Part shown: in pieces, positions 34,005-42,554 of the stretch
How the letters are laid out: the number at the start of each line of letters is the position of its first letter
How positions within the stretch are numbered: position 1 is the first letter of the stretch
NCBI GenBank assembly: GCA_947455605.1
Contig: CANGOX010000001.1
Span: 86,013-150,012, forward strand
Length of the DNA stretch: 64,000 nucleotides
Source of the DNA: Chitinophagaceae bacterium
GTDB lineage: Bacteria > Bacteroidota > Bacteroidia > Chitinophagales > Chitinophagaceae
Direction: 5' to 3'
Notes under the pieces: generated by a model
Told to the model about the DNA's origin: nothing
Databases searched by the model: none
Seen by the model: only the letters and a program-made list of their open reading frames with translations
Made by a program: the position numbers and the translations under genes

Positions 34005-34406
34005 ATGTTAAAGATCGAGCATATAGGTATGGCAGTTAAGGACCTTTCGGTCTCTATTCCCCTTTTTGAAAAGCTGTTGAATACCCCTTGCTACAAGACA
34101 GAAACCGTTGATTCTGAAAATGTAAACACGGCTTTTTTTCAAAAGGGTGACTCCAAGATCGAATTGCTGGAAAGTATCGACCCGGATGGTGTGATCGCCC
34201 GTTTTATTGAGAAAAAGGGGGAAGGCATGCATCATATAGCTTTTGAAGTAGCCGATATCAAGGCCGAAATGGACCGTTTAGTAAAAGAAGGCTTTGTGCT
34301 GTTGAACACCGAACCCAAGAAGGGCGCTGATAATAAGCTGGTCTGTTTTCTTCATCCAAAGGGCACGAATGGGGTTTTGGTGGAGCTTTGTGAGGAGATG
34401 AAATAG
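34005..34406 (+). CDS. mce: Methylmalonyl-CoA epimerase
   Basis: This small metalloenzyme of the VOC superfamily interconverts (R)- and (S)-methylmalonyl-CoA in propionate metabolism. The 133-residue protein begins KIEHIGMAVKDL (first metal His) and carries EGMHHIAFEVADI (second metal His and adjoining residues). It ends GTNGVLVELCEE, the third metal Glu. Both beta-alpha-beta-beta-beta modules are present. No mutase gene is in the window. Confidence 0.93.
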   Translation: MLKIEHIGMAVKDLSVSIPLFEKLLNTPCYKTETVDSENVNTAFFQKGDSKIELLESIDPDGVIARFIEKKGEGMHHIAFEVADIKAEMDRLVKEGFVLLNTEPKKGADNKLVCFLHPKGTNGVLVELCEEMK

Positions 34407-34478
34407 TGTGGAGTGTGGAGTGTGGAGTCTGGAGTCTGAAGTTTGGAGTTTGGAGTTTGGGGTTTGGAGTTTGGAGTA
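34406..34478. repeat. 7-bp array (GTGTGGA, then GTCTGGA, then GTTTGGA)
   Basis: About ten heptamer units run from the stop codon of the epimerase gene to the end of the small rnc-linked gene. The word drifts along the array from AGTGTGG to AGTCTGG to AGTTTGG. It has no complementary arm here. Confidence 0.75.
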
Positions 34479-34481
34479 AGG

Positions 34482-34589
34482 TTACTTTCTTGTTCCGAAA
34501 TAGAGAATGGCGAGGATACCGATCAATAGGATACTTCCAAAGAGAAGGCCTTTCTTTTTTACCTGAAACCTGAATTGTTCCTCGTCCAT
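34482..34589 (-). CDS. Small single-pass membrane protein (35 residues) overlapping rnc
   Basis: The ATG (34589-34587) shares one base with the rnc TAA stop (34591-34589), a TAATG coupling. Translation reads MDEEQFRFQVKKKGLLFGSI, followed by LLIGILAILYFGTRK and a stop. This is a charged N-terminus, a hydrophobic helix of about 18 residues (LLFGSILLIGILAILYF), and a short basic tail. The stop is TAA at 34482-34484. Topology is probably N-in, bitopic. No function is known to me. The tight overlap, clean helix pattern and absence of any other gene in the stretch argue that it is real. Confidence 0.62.
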   Translation of the reverse strand: MDEEQFRFQVKKKGLLFGSILLIGILAILYFGTRK

Positions 34590-35299
34590 TATTGGAGACT
34601 GAGTTTTTCTACGGCTACCTGAGCGGCTACCTGACTGGCATCTTTTTTATTGTAGCCTTTTCCCTGAGCCAGTAATTCACCATCGAGCATCGCATTGATG
34701 GTAAAGAGGCGGCGGCTGCCTTCCATCTTTTCTTCGGCCAATTCAAACGTAAGGGCCTTGCCGTTCTTATTGGCCCAGCCAATCAGCTTGTTCTTAAGGT
34801 TAATATCAATGGCTTCCAGATCGTCTACAAACATGTGTGGGATCACGATCTGTTTGAGTACCCAGTTATGGGTCTTATCATACCCTTTATCGAGATAAAC
34901 AGCACCTACCAGGGCTTCCAGGGTATTACCAAAGATCTGGCTGCCTTTGAGGGCATTATCAAATTTGTTATAGAAAGTAAGTTTGCGGAGGCCCATTTTG
35001 AGGGCAATATCGTTCAGCTGCTGGCGGTTAACCATTTTGCTGCGCATTTCGGTAAGAAAGCCTTCGCCTTTGTACGGATAGCGTTTGAAAAGATAATCGG
35101 CTACTATGGCACTTAAGACCGCATCACCCAGGTATTCCAAGCGTTCGTTATTCTCATCGGCTGTTTCCTTCACAGAGCGGTGGCTCATGGCAGTGCGGTA
35201 GAGGAGCGCATTGCCCGTCTTAATGCCAAGGACGTTTTTCAGTTGTTTTTCAAATGAAGAATCGTCGGATTTAGTAAACAGTCTTTTGAAAAATTGCAC
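34589..35299 (-). CDS. rnc: Ribonuclease III
   Basis: RNase III cleaves double-stranded RNA, matures rRNA and processes mRNAs. The 236-residue protein contains the catalytic signature NERLEYLGDAVLS (about residues 51-63) with the metal-binding Glu and Asp, and the second acidic site NTLEALVGAVYLDKGYD. A C-terminal dsRNA-binding domain follows (about 165-236), ending in KKDASQVAAQVAVEKL. It is downstream of fabF with a 4-base gap, the common fabF-rnc order in this phylum. Confidence 0.95.
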   Translation of the reverse strand: MQFFKRLFTKSDDSSFEKQLKNVLGIKTGNALLYRTAMSHRSVKETADENNERLEYLGDAVLSAIVADYLFKRYPYKGEGFLTEMRSKMVNRQQLNDIALKMGLRKLTFYNKFDNALKGSQIFGNTLEALVGAVYLDKGYDKTHNWVLKQIVIPHMFVDDLEAIDINLKNKLIGWANKNGKALTFELAEEKMEGSRRLFTINAMLDGELLAQGKGYNKKDASQVAAQVAVEKLSLQ

Positions 35300-35303
35300 A
35301 GAA

Positions 35304-36557
35304 TTAAGCTACGAATTTTTTTACAATCACACAAGCATTATGCCCTCCAAACCCAAATGTATTACTTAATGCTGCCCTTACCGTTCTTTTCTGCGGCACA
35401 TTAAAAGTAAAGTTCAGTTTAGGGTCCAGGGTTGGGTCATCTGTAAAGTGATTGATCGTAGGCGGAACTATATCGTGGATCACACTCTGGATGCAGGCAA
35501 TGGCTTCAATAACTCCGGCCGCACCCAAACAATGTCCTGTCATGGATTTGGTACCGCTGATATTCAGGCTATACGCATGTTCTCCAAAAACTTCGGTGAT
35601 CGCTTTTACTTCAGCGCCATCACCCAGTGGTGTGGAGGTTCCGTGTGTGTTGATATAATCTATCTCATCAGCACGCATACCGGCATCTTTCAATGCGGCC
35701 AGCATCACATTGCGGGCGCCCAATCCTTCCGGATGCGGAGCAGTTAAGTGGTAGGCATCTGCGGTAGCTCCGCCGCCTGCCAGTTCGCAATATATTTTAG
35801 CACCTCTTTTTACAGCGTGTTCATATTCTTCAAGAACCACTACGCCGGCAGCTTCTCCCATTACAAAACCATCACGGTCCTTATCATAAGGGCGGCTGGC
35901 TGTTTTGGGGTCGTCATTTCTTTCACTCATCGCTTTCATGGCATTGAAACCACCTACGCCAGCAGCGCTGATCACCGCTTCTGATCCGCCGCTGATCACG
36001 ATATCCGCTTTACCTAATCGGATCGTATCTGCTGCAGCGATCATTCCATTGGTACTGGATGCACAGGCACTTACTACGGCATAATTGGGGCCGCGAAAGC
36101 CATGACGCATAGATATCTGCCCTGCGGCGATATCCAATATCATTTTGGGAATGAAGAAAGGGTTGAACCTGGGCGTGCCATCACCTAATGCATAGGCAGT
36201 CACTTCTTCCTGGAATGTGATCAATCCGCCGATACCACTGGCGAAGATCACTCCAACACGGTCAACATCAATATTTTCTTTGCTGATACCTGCATCCACA
36301 ACAGCCATGTCACTAGCCACAACAGCCAGCTGTGCAAAGCGATCCAGTTTACGGGCCTCTTTACGATCCATGAAATTTGTGGGATCAAAACCTTTTACCT
36401 CACAGGCAAAACGGGTTTTGAATTTGGAAGCATCAAACAAAGTGATGCTGTCGGCCCCGGAAACTCCGTTGAGCAACCCGTTCCAATAATCTTCCAGATT
36501 ATTGCCGAGAGGCGTCAGGGTTCCGATACCTGTAACAACAACTCTTTTTAATTGCAT
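35304..36557 (-). CDS. fabF: 3-oxoacyl-[ACP] synthase II (beta-ketoacyl-ACP synthase)
   Basis: FabF elongates acyl chains with malonyl-ACP. Starting from ATG 36557 (MQLKRVVVTGIGTLTPLGNN) the protein is 417 residues. The open frame extends 18 residues further upstream, but the homologous start is clear. The Cys-His-His triad occurs in VSACASSTNGM, the INTHGTSTPLGD segment and MTGHCLGAAG. The acpP gene lies 95 bases upstream and is transcribed in the same direction. Confidence 0.96.
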   Translation of the reverse strand: MQLKRVVVTGIGTLTPLGNNLEDYWNGLLNGVSGADSITLFDASKFKTRFACEVKGFDPTNFMDRKEARKLDRFAQLAVVASDMAVVDAGISKENIDVDRVGVIFASGIGGLITFQEEVTAYALGDGTPRFNPFFIPKMILDIAAGQISMRHGFRGPNYAVVSACASSTNGMIAAADTIRLGKADIVISGGSEAVISAAGVGGFNAMKAMSERNDDPKTASRPYDKDRDGFVMGEAAGVVVLEEYEHAVKRGAKIYCELAGGGATADAYHLTAPHPEGLGARNVMLAALKDAGMRADEIDYINTHGTSTPLGDGAEVKAITEVFGEHAYSLNISGTKSMTGHCLGAAGVIEAIACIQSVIHDIVPPTINHFTDDPTLDPKLNFTFNVPQKRTVRAALSNTFGFGGHNACVIVKKFVA

Positions 36558-36652
36558 GTTGATTACCTGTTTGAAGTGATAATCCGCCTTTTGAGGCATG
36601 AAGCGCCACAAAAAGGCGGATTAAAATTATTCCATAGCGGAGTAATAAGATC

Positions 36653-36889
36653 TTACTTGGCGTGCTCTTCAAGGTAAGCTACGGCCTGACCAACAGTAGT
36701 GATGGTTTCAGCCTGCTCATCAGGGATGGAGATGTTGAATTCTTTTTCGAATTCCATGATCAACTCAACGGTATCCAAAGAATCGGCACCGAGATCGTTA
36801 GTGAATGAAGCTTCGTTGGTTACTTCTGCTTCGTCAACTCCTAACTTGTCAACGATGATTTTCTTTACTCTTGTAGCGATGTCTGACAT
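36653..36889 (-). CDS. acpP: Acyl carrier protein
   Basis: ACP carries acyl intermediates on a phosphopantetheine arm. From ATG 36889 ([17 protein letters not shown]) the product is 78 residues, matching the family exactly. The long upstream extension to 37030 is an artefact. The modified serine is in [13 protein letters not shown] (about residue 38). The acidic helices and ISIPDEQAE are typical. It is upstream of fabF and rnc in an apparent operon. Confidence 0.96.
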   Translation of the reverse strand: MSDIATRVKKIIVDKLGVDEAEVTNEASFTNDLGADSLDTVELIMEFEKEFNISIPDEQAETITTVGQAVAYLEEHAK

Positions 36890-36912
36890 TGTAAATGTTT
36901 TTGTTACAGCCG

Positions 36913-36920
36913 CAAAAATA
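36913..36920 (-). promoter_or_regulatory. Candidate acpP promoter -7 element
   Basis: TATTTTTG on the minus strand matches TAnnTTTG. An ATTG about 18 bases further upstream could serve as the -33 element. The implied leader is about 15-20 bases. Confidence 0.45.
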
Positions 36921-37057
36921 TACTTTTTGTCAAATAAGCAATCTTTTATAGCATTTTTGTTTTCACATGCCTTTTTGGCCATTTTTGGCAGAATAGGCCA
37001 TTTCCCTCTGAATTTTATTAAAATGATCATTATCTTGTAAAACTTACCACCGTTTGT

Positions 37058-37486
37058 ATGGCATTAAAACTAATAGATCACGGCACCCGGGAATACAGTG
37101 AAATGGTTGATTTACGCTTAGAGATACTGCGTAAACCCCTAGGTTTGAGCTTTACGGAAGCAGATCTGGAAGCCGAAAAGCAGGATATTCTGATCGGTGT
37201 TTATGACGACGACAAGATAGAAGCCTGCTGTATTTTAACCAAAACCGACCCCAGAACCGTCCGTTTACGCCAGATGGCCGTTGGTGCCGGACTCCAGGGA
37301 AAGGGGATTGGAAGGGCTTTAATGACCTTTGCCGAGAACATTGCCCGCGACCACGGCTACCGCCGCCTCACCATGCATGCCCGTAAATCGGCTGTAGGTT
37401 TTTACGAAAAAAGCGGGTACAAGGTCTGTAGCGATGAATTTGAAGAAGTGACCATTCCGCATTATGTGATGGAGAAGGAACTTTAG
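37058..37486 (+). CDS. GNAT-family N-acetyltransferase
   Basis: The 142-residue protein has the GNAT acetyl-CoA binding loop [17 protein letters not shown] (about residues 75-91; motif Q/RxxGxG/A). The [25 protein letters not shown] segment follows, which is the typical end of the fold. It resembles the small ElaA/PhnO-like acetyltransferases. The acceptor (amine, ribosomal protein or antibiotic) cannot be told. It is divergent from acpP. Confidence 0.86.
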   Translation: MALKLIDHGTREYSEMVDLRLEILRKPLGLSFTEADLEAEKQDILIGVYDDDKIEACCILTKTDPRTVRLRQMAVGAGLQGKGIGRALMTFAENIARDHGYRRLTMHARKSAVGFYEKSGYKVCSDEFEEVTIPHYVMEKEL

Positions 37487-37488
37487 AA

Positions 37489-37586
37489 GAAGTTAGAAGT
37501 TGGGAGTCTGGAGTCTGGAGTTGAAGAAAGTTTTACTCCAGACTCCAGACTTCTAACTTCAGACCCCAGACCCCAGACTCCAGACT
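37489..37586. repeat. 7-bp hairpin array (AGTCTGG / ACTCCAG)
   Basis: AGTTAGA, AGTTGGG, AGTCTGG, AGTCTGG, AGT is followed by ACTCCAG, ACTCCAG, ACTTCTA, ACTTCAG, ACCCCAG, ACCCCAG, ACTCCAG. The core arms 37505-37521 and 37535-37551 are perfectly complementary, and the outer AAGTTAGAAG / CTTCTAACTT segments also pair. It lies between convergent genes and ends in a T run, so it can serve as a bidirectional terminator. Confidence 0.85.
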
Positions 37587-37589
37587 TTT

Positions 37590-38063
37590 TTATTTCCCAA
37601 TCCTGCTATTCAACACCCCTCTCAATTCATGCGTAAACTCATCGCTCATCCCGTCTTTGGGAACTAGGAAGAAGGATTTGCTGTCGAAATAGACATGGAA
37701 AAAATGCGGGCTTTCGAAGAAGCGGGTGAAGGTTTTCCAGGGCCAATTCATATAGCCACGTTCATTTTCCAGCCGGATCTCATCCTCCATGAAATCAATG
37801 ATAAAAGAATCCTGGAAAGTGGCAGCCTTCTTATAAATACTATTGGGTAAGAAATACCAGAAGGTAGCCATGAGCATCAACCAGATAAAAGAACCCAGTA
37901 AAAAAGGTTCCGGACGGATCTTTTTCGCGTAGAATAATATTGCGGACACAATCGCGAATACATTTACCAACACGATCAATATGCGTATCTCATTGCGTTG
38001 CACAAAATGGTAACGCAATGCCTGTATCACTTTCTTTTTATTGTAGGAGAAGCTGTGTTGCAT
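37590..38063 (-). CDS. YcxB-like membrane protein of unknown function
   Basis: From ATG 38063 (MQHSFSYNKKKVIQALRYHF) the product is 157 residues. It has two membrane helices in its first half (IRILIVLVNVFAIVSAILFY and PFLLGSFIWLMLMATFWYFL), then a C-terminal cytosolic beta-rich part (about 85-155). There the pattern ending SKSFFLVPKDGM resembles the PH-like YcxB domain. An upstream start at 38111 is unlikely, since it would lengthen the protein into an octamer repeat. Role unknown. Confidence 0.72.
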   Translation of the reverse strand: MQHSFSYNKKKVIQALRYHFVQRNEIRILIVLVNVFAIVSAILFYAKKIRPEPFLLGSFIWLMLMATFWYFLPNSIYKKAATFQDSFIIDFMEDEIRLENERGYMNWPWKTFTRFFESPHFFHVYFDSKSFFLVPKDGMSDEFTHELRGVLNSRIGK

Positions 38064-38094
38064 AAAATTTCTATGCGGTAAAAGTAGAGAAATT

Positions 38095-38160
38095 TTTACG
38101 CAGAGGCGCAATGGCGCAGTTTAAACCGAGCTAAACTGCGCCTTCGCACCTATGCGTGCA
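38095..38160. repeat. 8-bp hairpin array (ACGCAGAG GCGCAATG GCGCAG)
   Basis: ACGCAGAGGCGCAATGGCGC(AGTTTA) and TAAACTGCGCCTTCGCACCT(ATGCGT) form arms of about 26 bp with a few mismatches. It belongs to the same octamer family as 20465-20518 and sits after the PmoA-family gene as a likely terminator. Confidence 0.78.
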
Positions 38161-38168
38161 TTTCTTTT

Positions 38169-39215
38169 TTAGTGTTCAGAGAACTCAATTACCATCGGAT
38201 CCAATGCTGCTGCAGACAATCTTTCTTTTCCCGATGCAATGATAATGCGATAGCGGAAAGTGGCAGACTGCCCTTTTTTCAATTTATAATCCATGGTGAT
38301 CTTATCGTTGGAGAAAACTTTTTGTCCAAGTGGATTGGCCGCAAACAAACCATAATTACGTGCATGCCAATAAGTAGGATACCCGGGGTTTTGCGGATGG
38401 TCTACCATTACAATACTGATCGTATCTCCCCCTTTCTTCCCATACATCATACACCAGTTACCGCGGGTGCCCCAGGCTGCATCGCCCTGTTTGCCTTCGG
38501 AAGTAAGATAGTTGCCGGTAACGGATGAGTCTTTGGTAGCACTCACTTTGGTTACAATACCATTAGCATCTTTATATTCTTTCGTTTGTTTCACCGGGAG
38601 TTCCAGTTCATGCGCTACACGTAAGCCCAACATCCCATCTTTGGCATCAGGAAAAGAAACATCCTGTACAGCCGTGAATTCAGTGATTCTGTCAATGATC
38701 CTTGTGCCATTAGCACCGGTACTGAAAATGAATGTGGTCTTTTCTTTTAAGAGATCGTTTTTTTGCTGGTCGGTCCAGCTGGCAGCATACACAAGCTTGC
38801 CTTGTTTTCCGCTTTCTGTCTGAAGGATCTTATCTGTCCGGATCCATCCATACTTATTTTTTTTATCTGCTGCAATTGCAAATGAGTTGTTCCAGAAATC
38901 CAATCCATTCACATTCTCATAGTTGAACCAAAGACCAATATGGTGTGGATGATCTACCGGGTCATTAGGTTGCGGATTCCAGGGAAAACCACGGGTAATG
39001 GTTTGTCCGTTGGGTGCATAGATCGGATAGAGAAAGGGTTTCTCCATTGTATCTGTAAAAATAAATTCTGTAAAAGGCTTACCGGCAATGGTTATGACTA
39101 CCTTTTGTTTTGTGGCATCCTGCCTAACCTGAACATTATTTCTTGACTGAGCTGCCAAGGTGAAGGGCAGGACCATTGCCAAAAGGATCGTAAGGCGAAT
39201 AGATTGCAATCGCAT
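38169..39215 (-). CDS. PmoA-family (DUF6807-type) secreted protein
   Basis: This 348-residue protein has a signal peptide (IRLTILLAMVLPFTLAAQ, about residues 6-23). It carries the family signature PVDHPHHIGLWFNYENVNGLDFW near 84-106 and the late GYPTYWHARNYGLFAANPLG segment. These proteins are called 'PmoA' by an old link to methane oxygenase but have no proven enzymatic activity. They are frequent in Bacteroidota carbohydrate loci. Its position at the edge of the pectin locus, downstream of the hexuronate transporter, suggests a role in handling a sugar derivative. Confidence 0.8.
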   Translation of the reverse strand: MRLQSIRLTILLAMVLPFTLAAQSRNNVQVRQDATKQKVVITIAGKPFTEFIFTDTMEKPFLYPIYAPNGQTITRGFPWNPQPNDPVDHPHHIGLWFNYENVNGLDFWNNSFAIAADKKNKYGWIRTDKILQTESGKQGKLVYAASWTDQQKNDLLKEKTTFIFSTGANGTRIIDRITEFTAVQDVSFPDAKDGMLGLRVAHELELPVKQTKEYKDANGIVTKVSATKDSSVTGNYLTSEGKQGDAAWGTRGNWCMMYGKKGGDTISIVMVDHPQNPGYPTYWHARNYGLFAANPLGQKVFSNDKITMDYKLKKGQSATFRYRIIIASGKERLSAAALDPMVIEFSEH

Positions 39216-39251
39216 AAAAAATTATTTATTCAGTTGTGATAATATAAAATG

Positions 39252-39312
39252 AAACAAGGAATATTGAATCATTCGTGAAAGAAATCACTTTAAAATTCAA
39301 CATTCCTTGTTT
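39252..39312 (-). terminator. Hairpin downstream of the hexuronate transporter
   Basis: Arms of 18 bp, AAACAAGGAATATTGAAT (39252-39269) and ATTCAACATTCCTTGTTT (39295-39312), pair with one mismatch around a 25-base loop. It lies just after the transporter stop codon. Confidence 0.6.
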
Positions 39313-39327
39313 AACAGCTATCCTTAT

Positions 39328-40653
39328 CTATCCTGCTACAACCACTTTTTTCTTGCCTATCAGCAGTTGCATAATGATCCATGCAACAAGGTATGCTGAT
39401 GCACAAACGATGAACATAATATAATAGGCTGTTTCAATATGTCCGGCTGCACGATAGTGTACAAACATGTTCTTCTGAACAAACAGTGAAAGAAAAATAC
39501 CACCCACGGAACCAAACATTCCACCGATACCGGTAACGGAAGCAGTTGATTTTTTGGGGAACATATCACTAACTGTTGTAAAGATATTCGCGCTCCATGC
39601 CTGGTGTGCAGCAGCTGCAATACCTATAACCAGAACGGCCAGCCATACATTGATCTCACCTAATACCAGTGCCCCTAAAATAGGCAGTACACAAAATGCA
39701 TAGATCAGCATGGAAACCCTGCGTGCTTTTAAAACGGCCCATCCCTTTTTATTGATAAAATACATAGGCAGCCATCCACCTGCTATACTACCCACAGTTG
39801 ACAAAAGATACACTGTTGCCACAGGCCAGCTTGCTGCTGTGATCTTCATATGGTACATGCTTTCAAAAAAGTCGGGTAACCAGAAAAGATAAAACCACCA
39901 GATAGGATCGGTTAATAATTTACCGATAGCAAATGCCCAGGTTTGTTTAAAGCCGAGGAGTTGTGCCCAGGTAAGTTTAGGTTGTGTATCATCTCCCACA
40001 CTTCCTTTCTGATCTTCCGTATCACTTTCTATAAATGCCAGCTCAGCTTCGTTTACTTTTTTGTGTTTCCTGGGTATTTCATATAACAAAAACCAGAAAA
40101 TCAACCAGACAAAACCCAGTAAGCCGGTAATGATGAATGCCCATTGCCAACCCCAATTCGTAACAATAAAAGGAACGGTTAAGGGTGTAACAATTGCCCC
40201 GATATTAGTACCCGAATTGAAGATCCCGGTAGCCAATGCCCTTTCTTTTTTAGGGAACCACTCTGCAACTGTTTTAATGGCTGATGGAAAGTTTCCTGCT
40301 TCAGCAAGTCCTAATGCCCCACGCACGATCTGAAAGCCCAATACGCTGTTCACAAACGCGGTAGCTACGCCGGCAATACTCCAAAGTAAGGTAGAGAGTC
40401 CATACCCCATTTTGGTACCCATTTTATCGATCAGCCCTCCTGCTCCCAGTAAACCGATTGCGTAGAACACTTTGAAAGTGATCTCCACATCTGTATAATC
40501 ACCATCTGTCCAGCCCAGTTGGGTGGTAAACGTTGATTTTAAGAAACTGATCACACTACGGTCAATATAGTTAATGGTGGTAGCGAAGAAAATCAATCCG
40601 CAGATTGTCCAACGGTACTTACTCATTTTTTCATTTGCAGCTGAAAGTGTCAT
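39328..40653 (-). CDS. exuT: Hexuronate-type MFS transporter (ExuT-like)
   Basis: This 441-residue major-facilitator protein has 12 membrane helices. The family mark at the N-terminus is YRWTICGLIFFATTINYIDR (about residues 13-32), followed by FNSGTNIGAIVTPLTVPF. The ACS branch (ExuT, GarP, GudP) imports hexuronates, hexarates or related acids with protons. Being next to Eda and inside the pectin locus, galacturonate or glucuronate is the likely substrate. The first Met at 40653 or the internal MSKYRWT could be the true start. It is two bases downstream of eda. Confidence 0.87.
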   Translation of the reverse strand: MTLSAANEKMSKYRWTICGLIFFATTINYIDRSVISFLKSTFTTQLGWTDGDYTDVEITFKVFYAIGLLGAGGLIDKMGTKMGYGLSTLLWSIAGVATAFVNSVLGFQIVRGALGLAEAGNFPSAIKTVAEWFPKKERALATGIFNSGTNIGAIVTPLTVPFIVTNWGWQWAFIITGLLGFVWLIFWFLLYEIPRKHKKVNEAELAFIESDTEDQKGSVGDDTQPKLTWAQLLGFKQTWAFAIGKLLTDPIWWFYLFWLPDFFESMYHMKITAASWPVATVYLLSTVGSIAGGWLPMYFINKKGWAVLKARRVSMLIYAFCVLPILGALVLGEINVWLAVLVIGIAAAAHQAWSANIFTTVSDMFPKKSTASVTGIGGMFGSVGGIFLSLFVQKNMFVHYRAAGHIETAYYIMFIVCASAYLVAWIIMQLLIGKKKVVVAG

Positions 40654-40655
40654 GA

Positions 40656-41318
40656 TTATGATTTGATTGACTGGATAATTGCTAATACCTCTTTGGTAGC
40701 AGCGGTGATCTGTGTATAGTCTTTAGCTTCCAATAATTGTTTGGTGATGAGTTTACTACCCATGCCCACGGCACATACACCGGCTTTGTACCATCCGGCA
40801 ATATTGTCCTTATCCAGTTCCACGCCACCGGTTGGCATAAATAATAAACCGGGGAAGATCTCTTTGATAGCCGAGAGGAAGCCCGGTCCGAGAACATTAC
40901 CCGGAAATAATTTGATCATTTTAGCACCCAGGGTTTCGGCTTTGATGATCTCGGAAGGAGTCATACAACCCGGCACCCAAAGCATTTTGTTTTTATCGGC
41001 AACAGCAGCAACGGAGTCGACCAGACCCGGACAGATGATATAATCTGTACCTGCATCAATAAAGGTTTGGGCCATTTCGCCGTTTTTGATGGTACCGATA
41101 CCGAGGTACATGCCTTTCAGTTCAGTATCACAGACCTTGCGCATTTCTTTGAAATTCTGAAGGGCTGCTTCTCCGCGGTTGGTATATTCAACAGCACGTA
41201 TACCTGCTGCGTATAAGGCTTTCAGGACTTCAATACTAACAGTTGTGTCTTTATAAAAATAGAGAGGGAGGATACCCTGTTTAGGGATCAAATCGAGAAT
41301 GATGTCTTTCTTTTCCAT
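40656..41318 (-). CDS. eda: KDPG / KHG aldolase
   Basis: Eda splits 2-keto-3-deoxy-6-phosphogluconate to pyruvate and glyceraldehyde-3-phosphate, the last step of the galacturonate route. The 220-residue protein has the catalytic Glu in VEYTNRGEAAL (about 40), the CPGLVDS and VPGCMTPSEI loops, and the Schiff-base lysine in AKMIKLFPGNVLGPGFL (near 135). The 'Glu-Thr-Lys' arrangement of class I KDPG aldolases is intact. It is the first gene of a divergent pair with the KDG kinase. The operator at 41377 lies 59 bases upstream of its ATG. Confidence 0.93.
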   Translation of the reverse strand: MEKKDIILDLIPKQGILPLYFYKDTTVSIEVLKALYAAGIRAVEYTNRGEAALQNFKEMRKVCDTELKGMYLGIGTIKNGEMAQTFIDAGTDYIICPGLVDSVAAVADKNKMLWVPGCMTPSEIIKAETLGAKMIKLFPGNVLGPGFLSAIKEIFPGLLFMPTGGVELDKDNIAGWYKAGVCAVGMGSKLITKQLLEAKDYTQITAATKEVLAIIQSIKS

Positions 41319-41363
41319 ATGGCTTTTTTTCGTGTAGCAATGTTATCTGAAAAGGCTAAAATG

Positions 41364-41415
41364 GCTCTATTTTATTACGCAATCGTTTGCGTATTTTTAT
41401 TGTATAAAATAGAGC
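41364..41415. promoter_or_regulatory. 52-bp imperfect palindrome between eda and the KDG kinase gene
   Basis: GCTCTATTTTAT (41364-41375) and ATAAAATAGAGC (41404-41415) are perfect 12-bp inverted repeats. The LacI-type operator lies between them. Confidence 0.6.
41377..41392. promoter_or_regulatory. LacI-type operator (ACGCAATCGTTTGCGT)
   Basis: This 16-bp sequence has a CG centre and 14 of 16 positions are palindromic. It shares the core GCAATCGTT with sites at 46102-46117 and 57671-57686. It is placed to control both eda/exuT and the KDG kinase gene. Confidence 0.7.
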
Positions 41416-41520
41416 GGATTTCTTTTCCCTCCCCTGATTATTGCCCAACTTCGCAGCGGGCTTCAAGATAATTAATATATTTTCGTAACCATCCCTTTTA
41501 TTAAAAAAATTCGATTGAAC

Positions 41521-42546
41521 ATGCCTAAAAAAGTTGTTACCCTTGGAGAGATCATGATGCGCCTCTCAACTCCCGGTTTTGAAAGATTTGTACAAAGCGA
41601 CAGTTTTGATGTAACCTATGGCGGTGGTGAGGCCAATGTGGCCGTAGCCCTGTCTAATTACGGATTGAACGGCACTTTTGTGACCAAGGTGCCTGATAAC
41701 GCACTCGGTCAGGCAGCCATTAACCATATCCGCCGTTATGGTGTGGATACCCAGTTTATTGCCCGCGGCGGTAAACGTTTAGGAATCTATTTCCTGGAAA
41801 CCGGTGCTTCTATGCGTGCTTCGCAGGTGATCTACGACCGTGCAGGTGCTTCTGTAGCAGAAATGGAGATCAGCGAATTTGATTTTGATAAAATATTTGA
41901 AGGTGCCAGTTGGTTCCACACCACAGGTATCACTCCTGCACTCAGCGATAAAGCTGCTGCTTTAACAGAAGCTGCTTTGAAAGCCGCTAAAGCAAAAGGT
42001 ATTACCACCAGCATTGACCTGAACTACCGTAAGAAATTATGGAGCAAGGAAAAAGCAAGAGAAGTAATGACCCGTCTTTGCCAGTATGTAGATGTTTGTA
42101 TCGGTAACGAAGAAGACGCAGACACCACTTTAGGTTTTAAAGCCGAAGGTACCGATGTAACTAAAGGAGAATTAAACCTCGAGGGTTATAAAAGTGTATT
42201 CAAACAAATGAAAGATAAATTCGGTTTCAAATACATCGCTTCTACCTTACGTGAAAGCCACAGTGCTTCGGATAACGGATGGAGTGCATTGGTTTATGAT
42301 GGAACTGAATTCTACCATACCAAACAATACGAAGTTCGTATCGTTGACCGCGTAGGAAGTGGAGATTCTTTTGCCAGCGGATTCATTTATGGATTAGCTA
42401 CCGACATGCCAATGGCAGAAGCGGCTGAATTTGGTGTGGCTGCATCAGCTATCAAACACACCATTCCGGGTGATCTGAACCATGCTACTTTGAGTGAGGT
42501 GAAAGAACTTATGAAAGGAGACGGATCAGGACGCGTTCAACGCTAA
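41521..42546 (+). CDS. kdgK: 2-keto-3-deoxygluconate kinase (PfkB family), copy 1
   Basis: It phosphorylates KDG to KDPG. From ATG 41521 (MPKKVVTLGEIMMRLS) the protein is 341 residues. An upstream TTG at 41515 is less likely. PfkB motifs are GGGEANVAVALSNYG (about 37-51, the substrate-side GG), RLGIYFLETG, and RVGSGDSFASGFIYGL (about 279-294) with the catalytic Asp in GSGD. A second, related kinase is encoded at 43296. The gene is divergent from eda and shares the operator region. Confidence 0.88.
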   Translation: MPKKVVTLGEIMMRLSTPGFERFVQSDSFDVTYGGGEANVAVALSNYGLNGTFVTKVPDNALGQAAINHIRRYGVDTQFIARGGKRLGIYFLETGASMRASQVIYDRAGASVAEMEISEFDFDKIFEGASWFHTTGITPALSDKAAALTEAALKAAKAKGITTSIDLNYRKKLWSKEKAREVMTRLCQYVDVCIGNEEDADTTLGFKAEGTDVTKGELNLEGYKSVFKQMKDKFGFKYIASTLRESHSASDNGWSALVYDGTEFYHTKQYEVRIVDRVGSGDSFASGFIYGLATDMPMAEAAEFGVAASAIKHTIPGDLNHATLSEVKELMKGDGSGRVQR

Positions 42547-42554
42547 AGGTTTAT

